Shown: piece after piece, positions 35,621 to 45,027 of the stretch
Numbering within the stretch: position 1 is the stretch's first letter
Layout: the number at the start of each line of letters is the position of its first letter
From: an uncultured Flavobacteriales bacterium
Lineage (GTDB): Bacteria > Bacteroidota > Bacteroidia > Flavobacteriales_G > NORP312
Assembly: GCA_905480125.1 (NCBI GenBank)
Contig: CAJQPE010000028.1
Coordinates: forward strand, 1-64,000
Reading direction: 5' to 3'
DNA length: 64,000 bases
Notes under the pieces: generated by a model
The model's input: only the letters and a program-made list of their open reading frames with translations
What the model was told of the DNA's origin: nothing
The model's database searches: none
Translations under genes and position numbers: made by a program

Positions 35621-37153
35621 TTAAAACGGTTCATCTTCCTCTTCATTCATTGAAGATGGCATAATCATATTACTTGCACCTGCATCGAAACCAAAATCAT
35701 CTGATGGTTCGATTGGGGTAAACGAATCGAACTCATCAGATTGTCTATCCATAAACTTGGTAAACTTACCGATAAATTTGAGCGGAACAGTTTGAAGCGA
35801 ACCATTTCTATGCTTAGCAATATTGACCTCAGCATAATCTTCTGGTATCACATTACCGTCTTCGTCTTGGTCGAGATCATAATAACTAGGGCGATAGATG
35901 AACATTACCATATCTGCATCCTGTTCAATCGCACCAGATTCACGTAAATCAGATAGCATTGGTTTTTTAGACCCACCGCGGGTTTCGACTGCACGACTTA
36001 ACTGAGATAACGCTATTATAGGTATATTTAATTCTTTTGCGATACTTTTAATTGATCTAGAAATTGTACTAATTTCTTGCTCACGATTACCTGCACCACT
36101 GGTTCCTCCAACAGTCATTAACTGAAGATAATCAATGATAATCATTTCAATCTTATGCTTCTGCTTTAATCTCCTTGCCTTGGCTCTAAACTCAAAAACA
36201 GATAATGCAGGAGTATCATCAATAAAGATTTTCGCATTTGATAATCTATCTATTTTTGAATGCAATTGCTGCCATTCATGATCTTGGAGGTTTCCTTTTT
36301 TTAATTTTTCAGAATCTAGTTCTGTTTCGCTAGAAATTAATCGATTAGTAAGTTGTAAAGAAGACATTTCCAAAGAGAAAATAGCAACAGGTCTTTCGTG
36401 CTCAACCGCGGTGTTTCTTGCCATAGAAAGAACGAAAGCGGTTTTCCCCATACCAGGTCGAGCAGCCAAAATAACCATGTCTGCAGGCTGAAAACCAGCA
36501 GTTACTTTATCAAGTGCTGCAAATCCTGTAGGTACTCCACTAATCGCTTCGTCTTTACCTTGCATTTCTTCGATACGATCAATAGCTTGACTTAATAGAG
36601 AATGCATCGGGTCCCAACTTTTCTTTAAATTACCCTCAGTAACAGAAAACAAACCGCTTTCCGCTTTGTCTAATAAATCAAAAATATCTGTAGTTTCATC
36701 ATAAGCCAATTTTATAGTTTCGGATGAAATACGAATCAACTCACGCTGAACATACTTTTGAGCAATTATTCTTGCGTGATATTCAGCATTGGCAGAAGAA
36801 GCAACTCTGCTAGTAAGTTGTGATATATAATATGGTCCTCCAACGAAATCTAAATCCCCACTTTTCTTCAACTTTTCTGTTACTGTAAGTATATCAATCG
36901 GCTCGGAATCTTGAAATAGTATCTGAATTGCCTCAAATATTTTTTGATGTGTTTCTTTATAAAAACTGTTTGGCTTAAGTATGTCAATAACATCATTCAC
37001 TGCCTCTTTTTCGAGCATTAAAGCACCTAAAACAGCGTCTTCTAGATCAACAGCCTGTGGCGGTAATTTACCTTTTTCAATATATTGCGGCAAAGGAGCC
37101 ACTTTTCGTAATTGAGTGGACGATTTTGTCATTTTCGAATGCGGTTCTTCCAT
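35621..37153 (-). CDS. dnaB: Replicative DNA helicase DnaB
   Basis: A 510-residue hexameric 5'-3' helicase of the replication fork. The N-terminal helical domain begins around PPQAVDLEDAVLGALMLEKEA. The RecA-like core has Walker A ARPGMGKTAF, SLEMSSLQLTNRLISSE, Walker B MIIIDYLQLM and the DnaB phrase LSQLSRAVETRGGSKKPMLSDLRESGAIEQDAD. No intein interrupts it. An acidic C-terminal tail (MNEEEDEPF) is present. I prefer the ATG at 37153 over the GTG at 37159 because a -7-like box sits five bases before it. Confidence 0.97.
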   Translation of the reverse strand: MEEPHSKMTKSSTQLRKVAPLPQYIEKGKLPPQAVDLEDAVLGALMLEKEAVNDVIDILKPNSFYKETHQKIFEAIQILFQDSEPIDILTVTEKLKKSGDLDFVGGPYYISQLTSRVASSANAEYHARIIAQKYVQRELIRISSETIKLAYDETTDIFDLLDKAESGLFSVTEGNLKKSWDPMHSLLSQAIDRIEEMQGKDEAISGVPTGFAALDKVTAGFQPADMVILAARPGMGKTAFVLSMARNTAVEHERPVAIFSLEMSSLQLTNRLISSETELDSEKLKKGNLQDHEWQQLHSKIDRLSNAKIFIDDTPALSVFEFRAKARRLKQKHKIEMIIIDYLQLMTVGGTSGAGNREQEISTISRSIKSIAKELNIPIIALSQLSRAVETRGGSKKPMLSDLRESGAIEQDADMVMFIYRPSYYDLDQDEDGNVIPEDYAEVNIAKHRNGSLQTVPLKFIGKFTKFMDRQSDEFDSFTPIEPSDDFGFDAGASNMIMPSSMNEEEDEPF

Positions 37154-37207
37154 AAACACAAAGGTGAGAATAACTTAAAGATAATACATTAAAATGAAAC
37201 TGAATGA

Positions 37208-37250
37208 TATCAACAAGTTAATCGATTGATTTGTTAACCGATTGTTGATA
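37208..37250. promoter_or_regulatory. Nested direct and inverted repeats upstream of dnaB
   Basis: Two direct repeats GTTAATCGATTG and GTTAACCGATTG (11 of 12 bases identical, 16-base period) lie between the arms of an inverted repeat TATCAACAA/TTGTTGATA. The block starts 55 bases upstream of the dnaB ATG in the gap after moxR. The 16-base period and dyad resemble an operator or initiator-type binding site; the protein is unknown. Confidence 0.45.
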
Positions 37251-37301
37251 CTTTAATGTGTTAAAAAGACTTATTATTCGCAGCTTATGCTCAGCAAAGA
37301 A

Positions 37302-38273
37302 TTAAAGTAGTTCATTTATTATTTTCTCTACAGAATACCCTTCAGCTTCGGCTTTATAATTTCTAACAATTCTGTGTCTCAAAACTGAACTTGCTATTGC
37401 TTTTACATCTTCAATATCTGGTGAAAATTTACCATGTACCAATGCATGACACTTCGCTCCAATTATCAAATATTGTGATGCTCGAGGCCCCGCACCCCAG
37501 GAAAGATATTTCTGAACTAGTTCTGGTGTATTCGCTTGATTGGGTCTAGTTTTGTTAACTAGCTTAACAGCATATTCTAACAAATTATCTGTCACCGGTA
37601 TTCTTCTAACCAAGTCTTGAAAAAATAAAATTTCCTCTGCAGAAATTATACTTTTAACTTCAGAAGTATAGTTAGTCGTTGTCCGTTTAACAACATCAAT
37701 TTCTTCTTCTAGTGTTGGGTAGTCTACCCAAATATTGAACATAAATCTATCTAGTTGAGCCTCTGGCAAAGGGTAAGTTCCCTCTTGCTCAATTGGGTTT
37801 TGAGTTGCTAAAACGAAAAATGGTTTAGCTAATTGGTATGTTGTTCCTCCGGTTGTAACTGAGCGCTCCTGCATAGCCTCTAACAATGCAGATTGTGTTT
37901 TAGGTGGTGTTCTGTTTATTTCATCTGCAAGAATAATGTTAGCGAACAAAGGACCTTTTATGAACTTAAAATTTCTGCTTTCGTCTAATATTTCTGACCC
38001 TACTATATCAGATGGCATCAAATCCGGTGTAAACTGAATACGATTAAAATTTAATCCTAAACTATCAGCAATTGTATTAACTAAAAGTGTCTTTGCCAGA
38101 CCAGGAACACCTATTAATAAGCAGTGTCCGTTACTGAAAATTGAAATTAAAACACTATCAATTACATCTTGTTGTCCAACAATTACTTTCCCAATTTCGG
38201 CAGCTAACTCCTTATATTTAGCACCAAAAGCTTCTACTGCTTTTACATCTGATTCAAATTTTACTTCTGACAT
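37302..38273 (-). CDS. MoxR-family AAA ATPase
   Basis: A 323-residue AAA+ ATPase. Walker A is GVPGLAKT, Walker B with sensor region IILADEINRTPPKTQSALLE, followed by MQERSVTTGG, sensor 1 FFVLATQNPIEQEGTYPLPE and LDRFMFNI. MoxR proteins act as chaperones that assemble or activate protein complexes, usually with VWA-domain and DUF58 partners in the same operon. Here no such partner follows; it sits 10 bases after a SurA-like gene instead, in the run that starts at the PpiC protein. Confidence 0.95.
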   Translation of the reverse strand: MSEVKFESDVKAVEAFGAKYKELAAEIGKVIVGQQDVIDSVLISIFSNGHCLLIGVPGLAKTLLVNTIADSLGLNFNRIQFTPDLMPSDIVGSEILDESRNFKFIKGPLFANIILADEINRTPPKTQSALLEAMQERSVTTGGTTYQLAKPFFVLATQNPIEQEGTYPLPEAQLDRFMFNIWVDYPTLEEEIDVVKRTTTNYTSEVKSIISAEEILFFQDLVRRIPVTDNLLEYAVKLVNKTRPNQANTPELVQKYLSWGAGPRASQYLIIGAKCHALVHGKFSPDIEDVKAIASSVLRHRIVRNYKAEAEGYSVEKIINELL

Positions 38274-38283
38274 AATTTTATAG

Positions 38284-39642
38284 TTACGGTTGAGTTATTC
38301 CCCAATTATTTTCGAACTCACAGGTTGAGAAAGTGTTATCAATTTTAATATATGTTTTTACAGCTTTTTTTGTAATCCAGTTGGCCAACTTTTCAGCCTG
38401 TTTCTGAACTTTGGCAGCTTCTTTAATCCGCTGATAATCATCATCCATATTAACAATATGTGGATCGGTTCTAGACATAATCTTTACCAAACGATAAGCT
38501 TGCGAGCCATCAGGTAACTGCGTTGCTATTGGTTTAGAAATATCCCCTTCTTCCATTTTGTCAATTGTAAAAGAAAGCGTTGCGTCCATCTGTCCTAATT
38601 GAGCCATATCGAATTTGCTAGCGCCTGTCATATAGTTTATTAACCTACCTCCGTTTTGTTTTGTTTCTTCATCATCTGAGAATAATGTTGCGGCAATTCC
38701 AAAATTCAAAGTATCTATCTCATCTATTAGGCTAGTTATGCTATCTAATTGATTTTTTGCTTTTACTAAATCGTAAGGATTCACTTTTGGTGACAACAAA
38801 ATATGTCTGATTTCGTATTCCTCACCTCTTCTGTTCAACACTTCCATAATATGATACCCATACTCTGTTTCGATTACTTCAGAAAGGTCACCTACTTTTA
38901 ATTTTCTAGCTGCATCTGCAAATTCAGGTACAAAGTTATCTAGGAGCATATATCCCAAAGACCCTCCTTGCGCAGCAGATCCGGGGTCAGAAGAATATAA
39001 TGTTGCAATTACCTCAAACTTCGACAAGCCGGCTAAAATATCTTTTCGATATCCCTCTAATTTTATTTTAGCTATCTCCTTTTCTCTATCACTAATTTTT
39101 GGTTTGATAACAATTTGTGCCAATTCTACTTCAGAATTAATGTAAGGTAGGCTATCTTTTGGAATATTCTTAAAGTAATCCTTAACTTCTGACGGTGTTA
39201 ATTCAATTCCATCCATAATTTTTTGTTCCATCATCTGAACTAAAATCTGGTCACGAATTACGTCATGAAACTCTGCCTTAATTTCTAAAATCGATTTATT
39301 ATAGAATTCTTCTAATTTTTTTTCGGACCCAATTTGTGAAATAAAATAAGCTAATCGCCTTTGCATCTCAGACTCTATTTGATCTTCGCCAACCTCAATA
39401 CTATCAAGCTTAGATTGGTGCAATAAAAGTTTTTGGTACATAATATCTTCATACAAATTACATCGGGTTTCAATTGTTGTTGGGGCACCACTTTGGATGT
39501 ATTGTAATAATTGAGTTTCGACCTCAGACTTCAAAATAATTTCCTCGCCAACTACACCAACTACTTTGTCGATAATATCGCCTTTTTGCGCCAAAACAAT
39601 TGTGGATAATATTACTAATAAGACGGTAATTAAATTTTTCAT
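38284..39642 (-). CDS. SurA-like periplasmic peptidyl-prolyl isomerase
   Basis: A 452-residue exported chaperone. The signal peptide is KNLITVLLVILSTIVLAQ. A SurA_N-type domain (DIIDKVVGVVGEEIILKSEV, LQYIQSGAP) is followed by two parvulin-like segments: one around VELAQIVIKPK to YGYHIMEVLNRRG, a second around YEIRHILLSPKVNPYD to LVKIMSRTDPH. It likely escorts outer-membrane beta-barrel proteins through the periplasm. It begins on the base after the preceding lipoprotein gene's stop and is the third SurA-type gene in this operon. Confidence 0.92.
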   Translation of the reverse strand: MKNLITVLLVILSTIVLAQKGDIIDKVVGVVGEEIILKSEVETQLLQYIQSGAPTTIETRCNLYEDIMYQKLLLHQSKLDSIEVGEDQIESEMQRRLAYFISQIGSEKKLEEFYNKSILEIKAEFHDVIRDQILVQMMEQKIMDGIELTPSEVKDYFKNIPKDSLPYINSEVELAQIVIKPKISDREKEIAKIKLEGYRKDILAGLSKFEVIATLYSSDPGSAAQGGSLGYMLLDNFVPEFADAARKLKVGDLSEVIETEYGYHIMEVLNRRGEEYEIRHILLSPKVNPYDLVKAKNQLDSITSLIDEIDTLNFGIAATLFSDDEETKQNGGRLINYMTGASKFDMAQLGQMDATLSFTIDKMEEGDISKPIATQLPDGSQAYRLVKIMSRTDPHIVNMDDDYQRIKEAAKVQKQAEKLANWITKKAVKTYIKIDNTFSTCEFENNWGITQP

Positions 39643-40503
39643 CTATTCTTCTTTCAAAAATATTTCGAATTTCTCCTGCATTAACGCATTCTTATATATC
39701 TGATTGTGCATCGTTTTAACAAGGTCTAGCTTTCGCTGATTAAGCAAAATATTACTAATGTTTTCTTTTTCTAAAGCTAGAGGTGAAATACTATCTTTCA
39801 TCAAGTATTCATCAATTCTTAGCAAATGTAAGTAATACTCATCTTCAAATTGTAGGTGTTGATTTTCTTTTAAAAAGTACTCAATATTTAGTGTTTTGAT
39901 ACCTGACTGCTTTTGCAATTCTTTAAAATAAATCCATTGTGCTGTGTCTAAAATAAATGTACTTGCATATTGAAAGCAATAGTCCTTTAACTCCACGAAT
40001 TCCTCCTCGCCACCATCTATAAACCAATTAATTGCTTCGTCTTTTTTAGGTACATTTTTCTCTAGTTTAACGTAGTTACCTCTTAAGATGTAGTCTTTTA
40101 GTTCGAAGTTCTTTTTATTTGCATCATAATAAACCTTTATTTCATCCTCAGAAACTAAGGTATCTAACTTCTGACGAATCAGCTCTCTTTCATATGCATA
40201 AACGATTCTAGAAGAACGATATTCGTTTACTTCATTGTCAATTTCGGCTTCTTGTTCCTCTGGCAAGTTATATTCCGCTTGAGCCAAAATCAGCTCTTCT
40301 CTAACCCAGTTATCAATATAAGATTTGATTATTGAAATACTGTCTTCAGGAGATTTATTATCTGCAACTAATCCAACAATATCATCTTCATAAAGATACT
40401 TATCGAAAACTCTAGCTATAGGGACTTGTTCTTCTTTCTGCCGATTAGAACATGAAGGCATCATAAATAAAATGAAGACTGAAACTATTAATAAACGTTG
40501 CAA
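39643..40503 (-). CDS. SurA-N-like lipoprotein without obvious isomerase domain
   Basis: A 286-residue predicted lipoprotein. I choose the TTG start at 40503, which gives a compact lipoprotein signal (MQRLLIVSVFILFMMPSC) and does not overlap the upstream gene; the ATG at 40542 in the track would overlap by 32 bases. The body is helical and acidic, with IKSYIDNWVREELILAQAEY resembling the SurA N-terminal chaperone region, but no parvulin core (no GYHI-type motif). It sits between two PpiC/SurA genes and probably assists the same outer-membrane protein folding path. Confidence 0.75.
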   Translation of the reverse strand: MQRLLIVSVFILFMMPSCSNRQKEEQVPIARVFDKYLYEDDIVGLVADNKSPEDSISIIKSYIDNWVREELILAQAEYNLPEEQEAEIDNEVNEYRSSRIVYAYERELIRQKLDTLVSEDEIKVYYDANKKNFELKDYILRGNYVKLEKNVPKKDEAINWFIDGGEEEFVELKDYCFQYASTFILDTAQWIYFKELQKQSGIKTLNIEYFLKENQHLQFEDEYYLHLLRIDEYLMKDSISPLALEKENISNILLNQRKLDLVKTMHNQIYKNALMQEKFEIFLKEE

Positions 40504-40510
40504 GCAGGGA

Positions 40511-42502
40511 TTACTTGTTAACCTTAGCAAGGACATCTTCATTTACTTTCACAACATATTTTGCACGAAGTTCTTTAATCCATTCTTCTTCCAAATGTTT
40601 TTGATAATCTGCTGTGACCAAACCTTTACATTCTGATAATGATTTTGTCATAGGATCAATGACCTTTTTCACATTAACGAATTTCACTTTACCTTCGGGT
40701 GCTGGTATACCATATATGCCTTTTGCCCAGATAACTTTATCAACAACCTCGTTGTCACCTTTTTGGTACTTGTCGCCTTCAATAAAGCAATTAAGTTGCG
40801 AATCAACATTTAACTGCTCCATGATGTACTCATCTGAGTATCCTTTTTTAGCTTGTTTTTTGATCAATTTCTTAGCACTCGTAGCGATTTCAGCATTTTC
40901 GCAAGTATAAGTTGAAGCTTCAATACGTTGTTCCCACATATAATTTGCTCTATTTAATTCGAAGAAATTTGCCAAGCCCGCTGAGTCTTTAACTGCTTTT
41001 GACCACACTTTATTATCCATTAATTCGAACAACAAAATACCATCGTTATATTCTCGCATTAAGAGATTAAATTCGATATATTTCGCTTCTAGTAATCCAT
41101 TCTCAAAATCGATACAGGCTTCATCAGAAAACGATTTGAATGCTCCTTGAATGAATTCATCTTTGGACACTTTTGCATATCTTCTCTGCGTTTTTTGTAA
41201 GTATTTAGCAAACTCTTGTTGCGTTATGTTTTTTGATGTTTTCGTATATTTCTCATCAGTTAACGTAAACATTATACTTTGTAAATCCTTGGCTAATTCA
41301 GCCACCCATTTTCCTTGTTTATAACTTTCATCTAATACTTTGTAAAATTCCTGAAGAGATGTTTCATCTAATTTATAGCCAGCATCCACTTTAATCTTTG
41401 CTATGAGTGATGATTTACTTTTTGTTGAACGACCATCTTTAGCTATTTTATTTTTGATTTCGTTCTCTGAATCTTCAAAAGATTTTGTTTCTTTTCTTTC
41501 TACTCTCTTAATAATATGCCAACCATACTTAGTCTTAATTGGGGCAGCAATATCGCCATTCACTTTAAGAGCGAAAGCTGCAGTTTCAAATTCCTCAACC
41601 ATTCTACCTGACCCAAACCAAGGTAATTCTCCACCCCTTTTTGCAGAACCTTTATCTTCGGAATACAGTTTAGCCAATTGTTTAAAATCTTCACCTGCCT
41701 TTAGTTTACCATATATTTCTTCAATCTTTACTTTTTTCTGAACTGCCTGATCTGCTGTCATGGCTTTCGGTGTTGCCACCATTATGTGGGCAGCTTTAAT
41801 TTCCCCTCTACTCTCTCTCTTATCGTATACTTTTAAGATATGATAACCAAAACGAGTTCTAATTACTTTCGAAACTTCACCTACTGGGGTAGTAAATGCG
41901 ACCGTTTCAAAATTATATACCATTTGAAAAGCAGTGAAATAGCCTAAATCTTCAGCGATAACTTCTTTATCTTTTGCTTTGTCTGGAGTTTTAGATTCTA
42001 GCATTATTTTTTCAAAATCAGCATTTTTCTTTGTTGCCTTCTGACGTAACACTTTAATTCTGGCATAAGCTTTCATGGTGTCAGCCGGAGTTGGATCACT
42101 CGGCAGCACAACTAAAATATGCTTCGCTTTAACGTCAAATCTCAATCTATCATATGCTTCTTTTATCAGTTGCTCAGTAATTTCTCTATCTTCTAAATAT
42201 GGTTTAGCCAATTGTTTCCTGTAACCAGCTAATTCGTCAATAAATGCTTTATCTGTATCCATTTTCAGCACAGTGGCTTCCTTAACTTTTAACTTAAAAT
42301 TTATAAAAAGATCTACATAGTCGTCAATCGACTGTTCGTTTTGATCTTGCAAATTCGAATTATTTTTATTGTAGATGTTTTCAAATTCACCTATTGACAC
42401 TGGATCTCCTCCAATTGTCATCAAAATTTCTTCACCTTTTTGGGCAAAAAGTGTACTACCCAAAAAAATCATCACCACAACTAAACCAACTATATTTTTC
42501 AT
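40511..42502 (-). CDS. PpiC-type periplasmic isomerase with two parvulin domains
   Basis: A 663-residue exported foldase. The signal peptide is KNIVGLVVVMIFLGSTLFAQ. Two parvulin domains follow: first from VKAKHILVVLPSDPTPAD to RFGYHILKVYDKRESRG, second from IKAAHIMVATPKAMTADQ to KYGWHIIKRVERKET. A helical C-terminal half of about 300 residues has no known motif. It should isomerise Xaa-Pro bonds and chaperone envelope proteins. It is the first gene of the run ppiC, lipoprotein, surA, moxR, with a good promoter just upstream. Confidence 0.92.
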   Translation of the reverse strand: MKNIVGLVVVMIFLGSTLFAQKGEEILMTIGGDPVSIGEFENIYNKNNSNLQDQNEQSIDDYVDLFINFKLKVKEATVLKMDTDKAFIDELAGYRKQLAKPYLEDREITEQLIKEAYDRLRFDVKAKHILVVLPSDPTPADTMKAYARIKVLRQKATKKNADFEKIMLESKTPDKAKDKEVIAEDLGYFTAFQMVYNFETVAFTTPVGEVSKVIRTRFGYHILKVYDKRESRGEIKAAHIMVATPKAMTADQAVQKKVKIEEIYGKLKAGEDFKQLAKLYSEDKGSAKRGGELPWFGSGRMVEEFETAAFALKVNGDIAAPIKTKYGWHIIKRVERKETKSFEDSENEIKNKIAKDGRSTKSKSSLIAKIKVDAGYKLDETSLQEFYKVLDESYKQGKWVAELAKDLQSIMFTLTDEKYTKTSKNITQQEFAKYLQKTQRRYAKVSKDEFIQGAFKSFSDEACIDFENGLLEAKYIEFNLLMREYNDGILLFELMDNKVWSKAVKDSAGLANFFELNRANYMWEQRIEASTYTCENAEIATSAKKLIKKQAKKGYSDEYIMEQLNVDSQLNCFIEGDKYQKGDNEVVDKVIWAKGIYGIPAPEGKVKFVNVKKVIDPMTKSLSECKGLVTADYQKHLEEEWIKELRAKYVVKVNEDVLAKVNK

Positions 42503-42534
42503 TTATTCAATTTTTTCATTGCCATAACGGCATA

Positions 42535-42564
42535 CAAAATTATTTATTTTAGATTCTTATCAAA
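42535..42564 (-). promoter_or_regulatory. Promoter of the ppiC-surA-moxR run
   Basis: On the minus strand TTTG, 18 bases, then TAATTTTG, 32 bases before the ppiC ATG. The -33 element lies over the last codons of guaB, so the foldase genes can be transcribed separately from guaB. Confidence 0.65.
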
Positions 42565-44035
42565 ATCCTGCCTTCATACTATAATTAGGTGCTTCCCTTG
42601 TGATTGTTACACCATGAGGATGACTTTCTCTTGATCCTGCAGAAGTTATTCTAACGAACTTAGACCCTGCAAGTGATGAAATATCTTTTGCCCCGCAATA
42701 TCCCATACCAGCCCGAAGTCCACCTATTAGTTGGAATACAACTTCGGCTAGTGTTCCTTTATATGGAACCCTTCCTGAAATTCCTTCAGGTACTAACTTT
42801 TTAATATCTGCCTCCATATCTTGGAAATAACGATCTTTTGAGCCTTGCTGCATCGCTTCTATTGAGCCCATACCTCTGTAGGTTTTATATTTTCTTCCTT
42901 CATATATTATTGTTTCGCCGGGGGACTCTTCAACCCCTGCAAAAAGAGAACCTGCCATTATGCAGCTAGCGCCACCAGCCATTGCTTTAACTATATCGCC
43001 AGTGAAACGAACACCACCATCTGCAATTAATGGAACACCTGTTCCTTCTAGAGCCTTCGCAACATCCATTACAGCTGTAAGTTGAGGAACTCCCACACCT
43101 GCGATAATTCTCGTTGTGCATATAGAGCCAGGTCCAATTCCTACTTTGACCCCATCAGCACCTGCATCAATTAGATACTTTGCCGCTTCGGCTGTAGCGA
43201 TATTCCCCACAACAACATCCAATGTTGGATGAGCTGATTTTACTTTTTTCAAAGAATCAACTACTCCTGCGGTGTGCCCATGGGCTGTGTCAATAACTAC
43301 AGCATCTACTCCTGATTTCACCAAAGCATTAACACGCTCAACAATATCTGCAGTAACTCCTAAAGCCGCTGCAACGCGCAAACGACCATATTCATCTTTG
43401 CAGGCATTTGGACTCACTCGAATTTTGATAATATCTCTAAAAGTAATAAGTCCAACCAGCTTTTTATTATCGTCAACAATTGGTAACTTCTCAATTTTAT
43501 GTTCTTGTAAGATATCCTCTGCTTTGGAGAGGTCGTCTTTTTTCGTAGCTGTAACTAAGTTTTCTTTAGTCATGACCTCTTCAATAGAACGACTCATGTT
43601 TTTTTCAAAGCGTAAATCTCTATTTGTTACAATTCCTATCAATGTTTGATCATCTTCAATTACAGGAATCCCTCCGATAGAATTCTCCTTCATCAATTGT
43701 AACGCATCTCCGACATTAGCAACCTTTGAAATCGTTACAGGGTCTTGAATCATGCCGCTTTCGGAACGCTTCACTTTTCGCACTTCGGCTGCTTGTGCCT
43801 CAATAGACATGTTTTTATGCAATACGCCAATTCCCCCTTCTCTGGCCATAGCTATAGCTAATGCCGATTCTGTAACAGTATCCATTGCTGCTGAAACTAT
43901 AGGCGTATTAATAGTTATATTTCGGGTAAATTTAGATGCAATACTCACCGTATGCGGCAACACCTCCGAGTAAGCCGGAACTAATAAAACATCATCATAC
44001 GTTAATCCTTCTACAATTTGAGCCATCGTGTTCAT
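42560..44035 (-). CDS. guaB: Inosine-5'-monophosphate dehydrogenase
   Basis: A 491-residue enzyme that oxidises IMP to XMP with NAD, the committed step to GTP. The barrel starts [19 protein letters not shown]. Two CBS domains are inserted at about 95-215 ([20 protein letters not shown]). The catalytic cysteine loop is [12 protein letters not shown] and the flap region has [10 protein letters not shown] and GRVPYKG. Length is normal. A second start (MAQIVEGL at 44026) is possible. It is divergent from rpsP over a 208-base shared upstream region. Confidence 0.97.
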   Translation of the reverse strand: MNTMAQIVEGLTYDDVLLVPAYSEVLPHTVSIASKFTRNITINTPIVSAAMDTVTESALAIAMAREGGIGVLHKNMSIEAQAAEVRKVKRSESGMIQDPVTISKVANVGDALQLMKENSIGGIPVIEDDQTLIGIVTNRDLRFEKNMSRSIEEVMTKENLVTATKKDDLSKAEDILQEHKIEKLPIVDDNKKLVGLITFRDIIKIRVSPNACKDEYGRLRVAAALGVTADIVERVNALVKSGVDAVVIDTAHGHTAGVVDSLKKVKSAHPTLDVVVGNIATAEAAKYLIDAGADGVKVGIGPGSICTTRIIAGVGVPQLTAVMDVAKALEGTGVPLIADGGVRFTGDIVKAMAGGASCIMAGSLFAGVEESPGETIIYEGRKYKTYRGMGSIEAMQQGSKDRYFQDMEADIKKLVPEGISGRVPYKGTLAEVVFQLIGGLRAGMGYCGAKDISSLAGSKFVRITSAGSRESHPHGVTITREAPNYSMKAGF

Positions 44036-44150
44036 GTTTCAGATTTCGACTAAAGTCCGCGAAAATAATCATTTTAAGCCGTTTAAATGTATCTACTTTT
44101 AAGATAATTTAAGGTATAATATAAATTTCTGTCAAATAATTGTGCGATGT

Positions 44151-44182
44151 ATTGCCTATTGTTTAAAATAGTACGACATTTG
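44151..44182 (+). promoter_or_regulatory. Probable promoter of rpsP
   Basis: ATTG, 20 bases, then GACATTTG (one mismatch to TAnnTTTG), giving a leader of roughly 55 bases. The leader holds a small GGTTC/GAACC hairpin just before the start codon. Confidence 0.45.
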
Positions 44183-44243
44183 CCGCCTGAAAAAAATTAT
44201 TTAACCGCAGGTTCTACGAGATGGAACCGTAACAATAAAAAAT

Positions 44244-44963
44244 ATGGCTACGAAAATTAGATTACAACGTCACGGTAAAAAAGGAAAACCATTTTTCCAT
44301 ATTGTGGCTGCTGACACAAGGTCGAAAAGAGATGGTAAATATATTGAGCGATTGGGCTCCTATAATCCCAACACAAATCCAGCAAGAATAGATATTGATT
44401 TTGACAGATGTTTAAGCTGGCTAAAAACTGGTGCAGAAAGAACTGATACCGCTAACGCGATTTTAAAATATAAAGGTGTTGTTTACAAATATCATTTGGA
44501 TAGAGGTGTGCTTAAAGGAGCTATGACTCAAGATCAAGCTGATGCGAAGTTTGACAAATGGATGAAAGAAAAAGATGCTAAACTTGAAGGTCAAATAGGA
44601 AATATTGCTAAAGCAATAGATGCAGATACAAAAGCAAAATTTAAAGCTGAAACTGAAATTAAAGAAGCTCGAGCTAAAATACTATTAGCTAAATCATCTG
44701 AGTTAGCGGCGGCTGCGGCGGCTGAAGTTGCTGCTGCAAATGCACCAGAAGAAACTACTACTGATGAAGCACCAGCAGCAGAAGCTGCTAACGAAGAAGC
44801 TACGCCTATTGCTGAAACTCCAGCTACTGAGGAAGCTGCTCCAGCTGAAGAAGTAAAAGAAGAAGCTCCAGCTGTTGAAGCGAAAGCTGAAGAGGCTCCT
44901 GCAGCTGAAGAGGCAAAACAAGAGGCACCTGCTGAAGATAAAAAAGAAGAGGCTGCTGAATAA
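44244..44963 (+). CDS. rpsP: 30S ribosomal protein S16 with long Ala/Glu-rich tail
   Basis: The first 80 or so residues are canonical S16 (KIRLQRHGKKGKPFFHIVAA, YIERLGSYNPNTNPARIDID). The protein goes on to 239 residues, about three times the E. coli length of 82. Residues 85-155 form a charged helical part, and the last 80 are almost only Ala, Glu, Pro, Lys and Thr (EEAPAVEAKAEEAPAAEEAK). Tails on S16 occur in Bacteroidota, but this one is long and repetitive. It is transcribed ahead of rimM, separated from it by a terminator. Confidence 0.96.
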   Translation: MATKIRLQRHGKKGKPFFHIVAADTRSKRDGKYIERLGSYNPNTNPARIDIDFDRCLSWLKTGAERTDTANAILKYKGVVYKYHLDRGVLKGAMTQDQADAKFDKWMKEKDAKLEGQIGNIAKAIDADTKAKFKAETEIKEARAKILLAKSSELAAAAAAEVAAANAPEETTTDEAPAAEAANEEATPIAETPATEEAAPAEEVKEEAPAVEAKAEEAPAAEEAKQEAPAEDKKEEAAE

Positions 44964-44986
44964 TTTAGCGCTTAATTAGATATTAG

Positions 44987-45016
44987 AAAGCCACGCAATT
45001 TTTGTGTGGCTTTTTT
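44987..45016 (+). terminator. Terminator between rpsP and rimM
   Basis: Hairpin AAAGCCAC-GCAA-TTTT-TGT-GTGGCTTT followed by a T-run. It lies over the upstream TTG that the ORF track uses for rimM, which argues for the later ATG. Confidence 0.8.
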
Positions 45017-45027
45017 ATTTTTACAAA

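Noticed and set aside
38284-38290. Shine-Dalgarno sites
   Set aside because: No consistent GGAGG-type sequence precedes genes in this window; this matches the phylum, so SD motifs were not used to choose starts.
43272-43649. 125-residue plus-strand ORF
   Set aside because: Lies wholly antisense to guaB, has shadow-type composition (Ser/Thr/Leu-rich) and no start signal.
44703-44921. 72-residue Phe/Ser-rich minus-strand ORF
   Set aside because: Complement of the Ala/Glu-rich S16 tail; composition is a by-product of the codon repeats.
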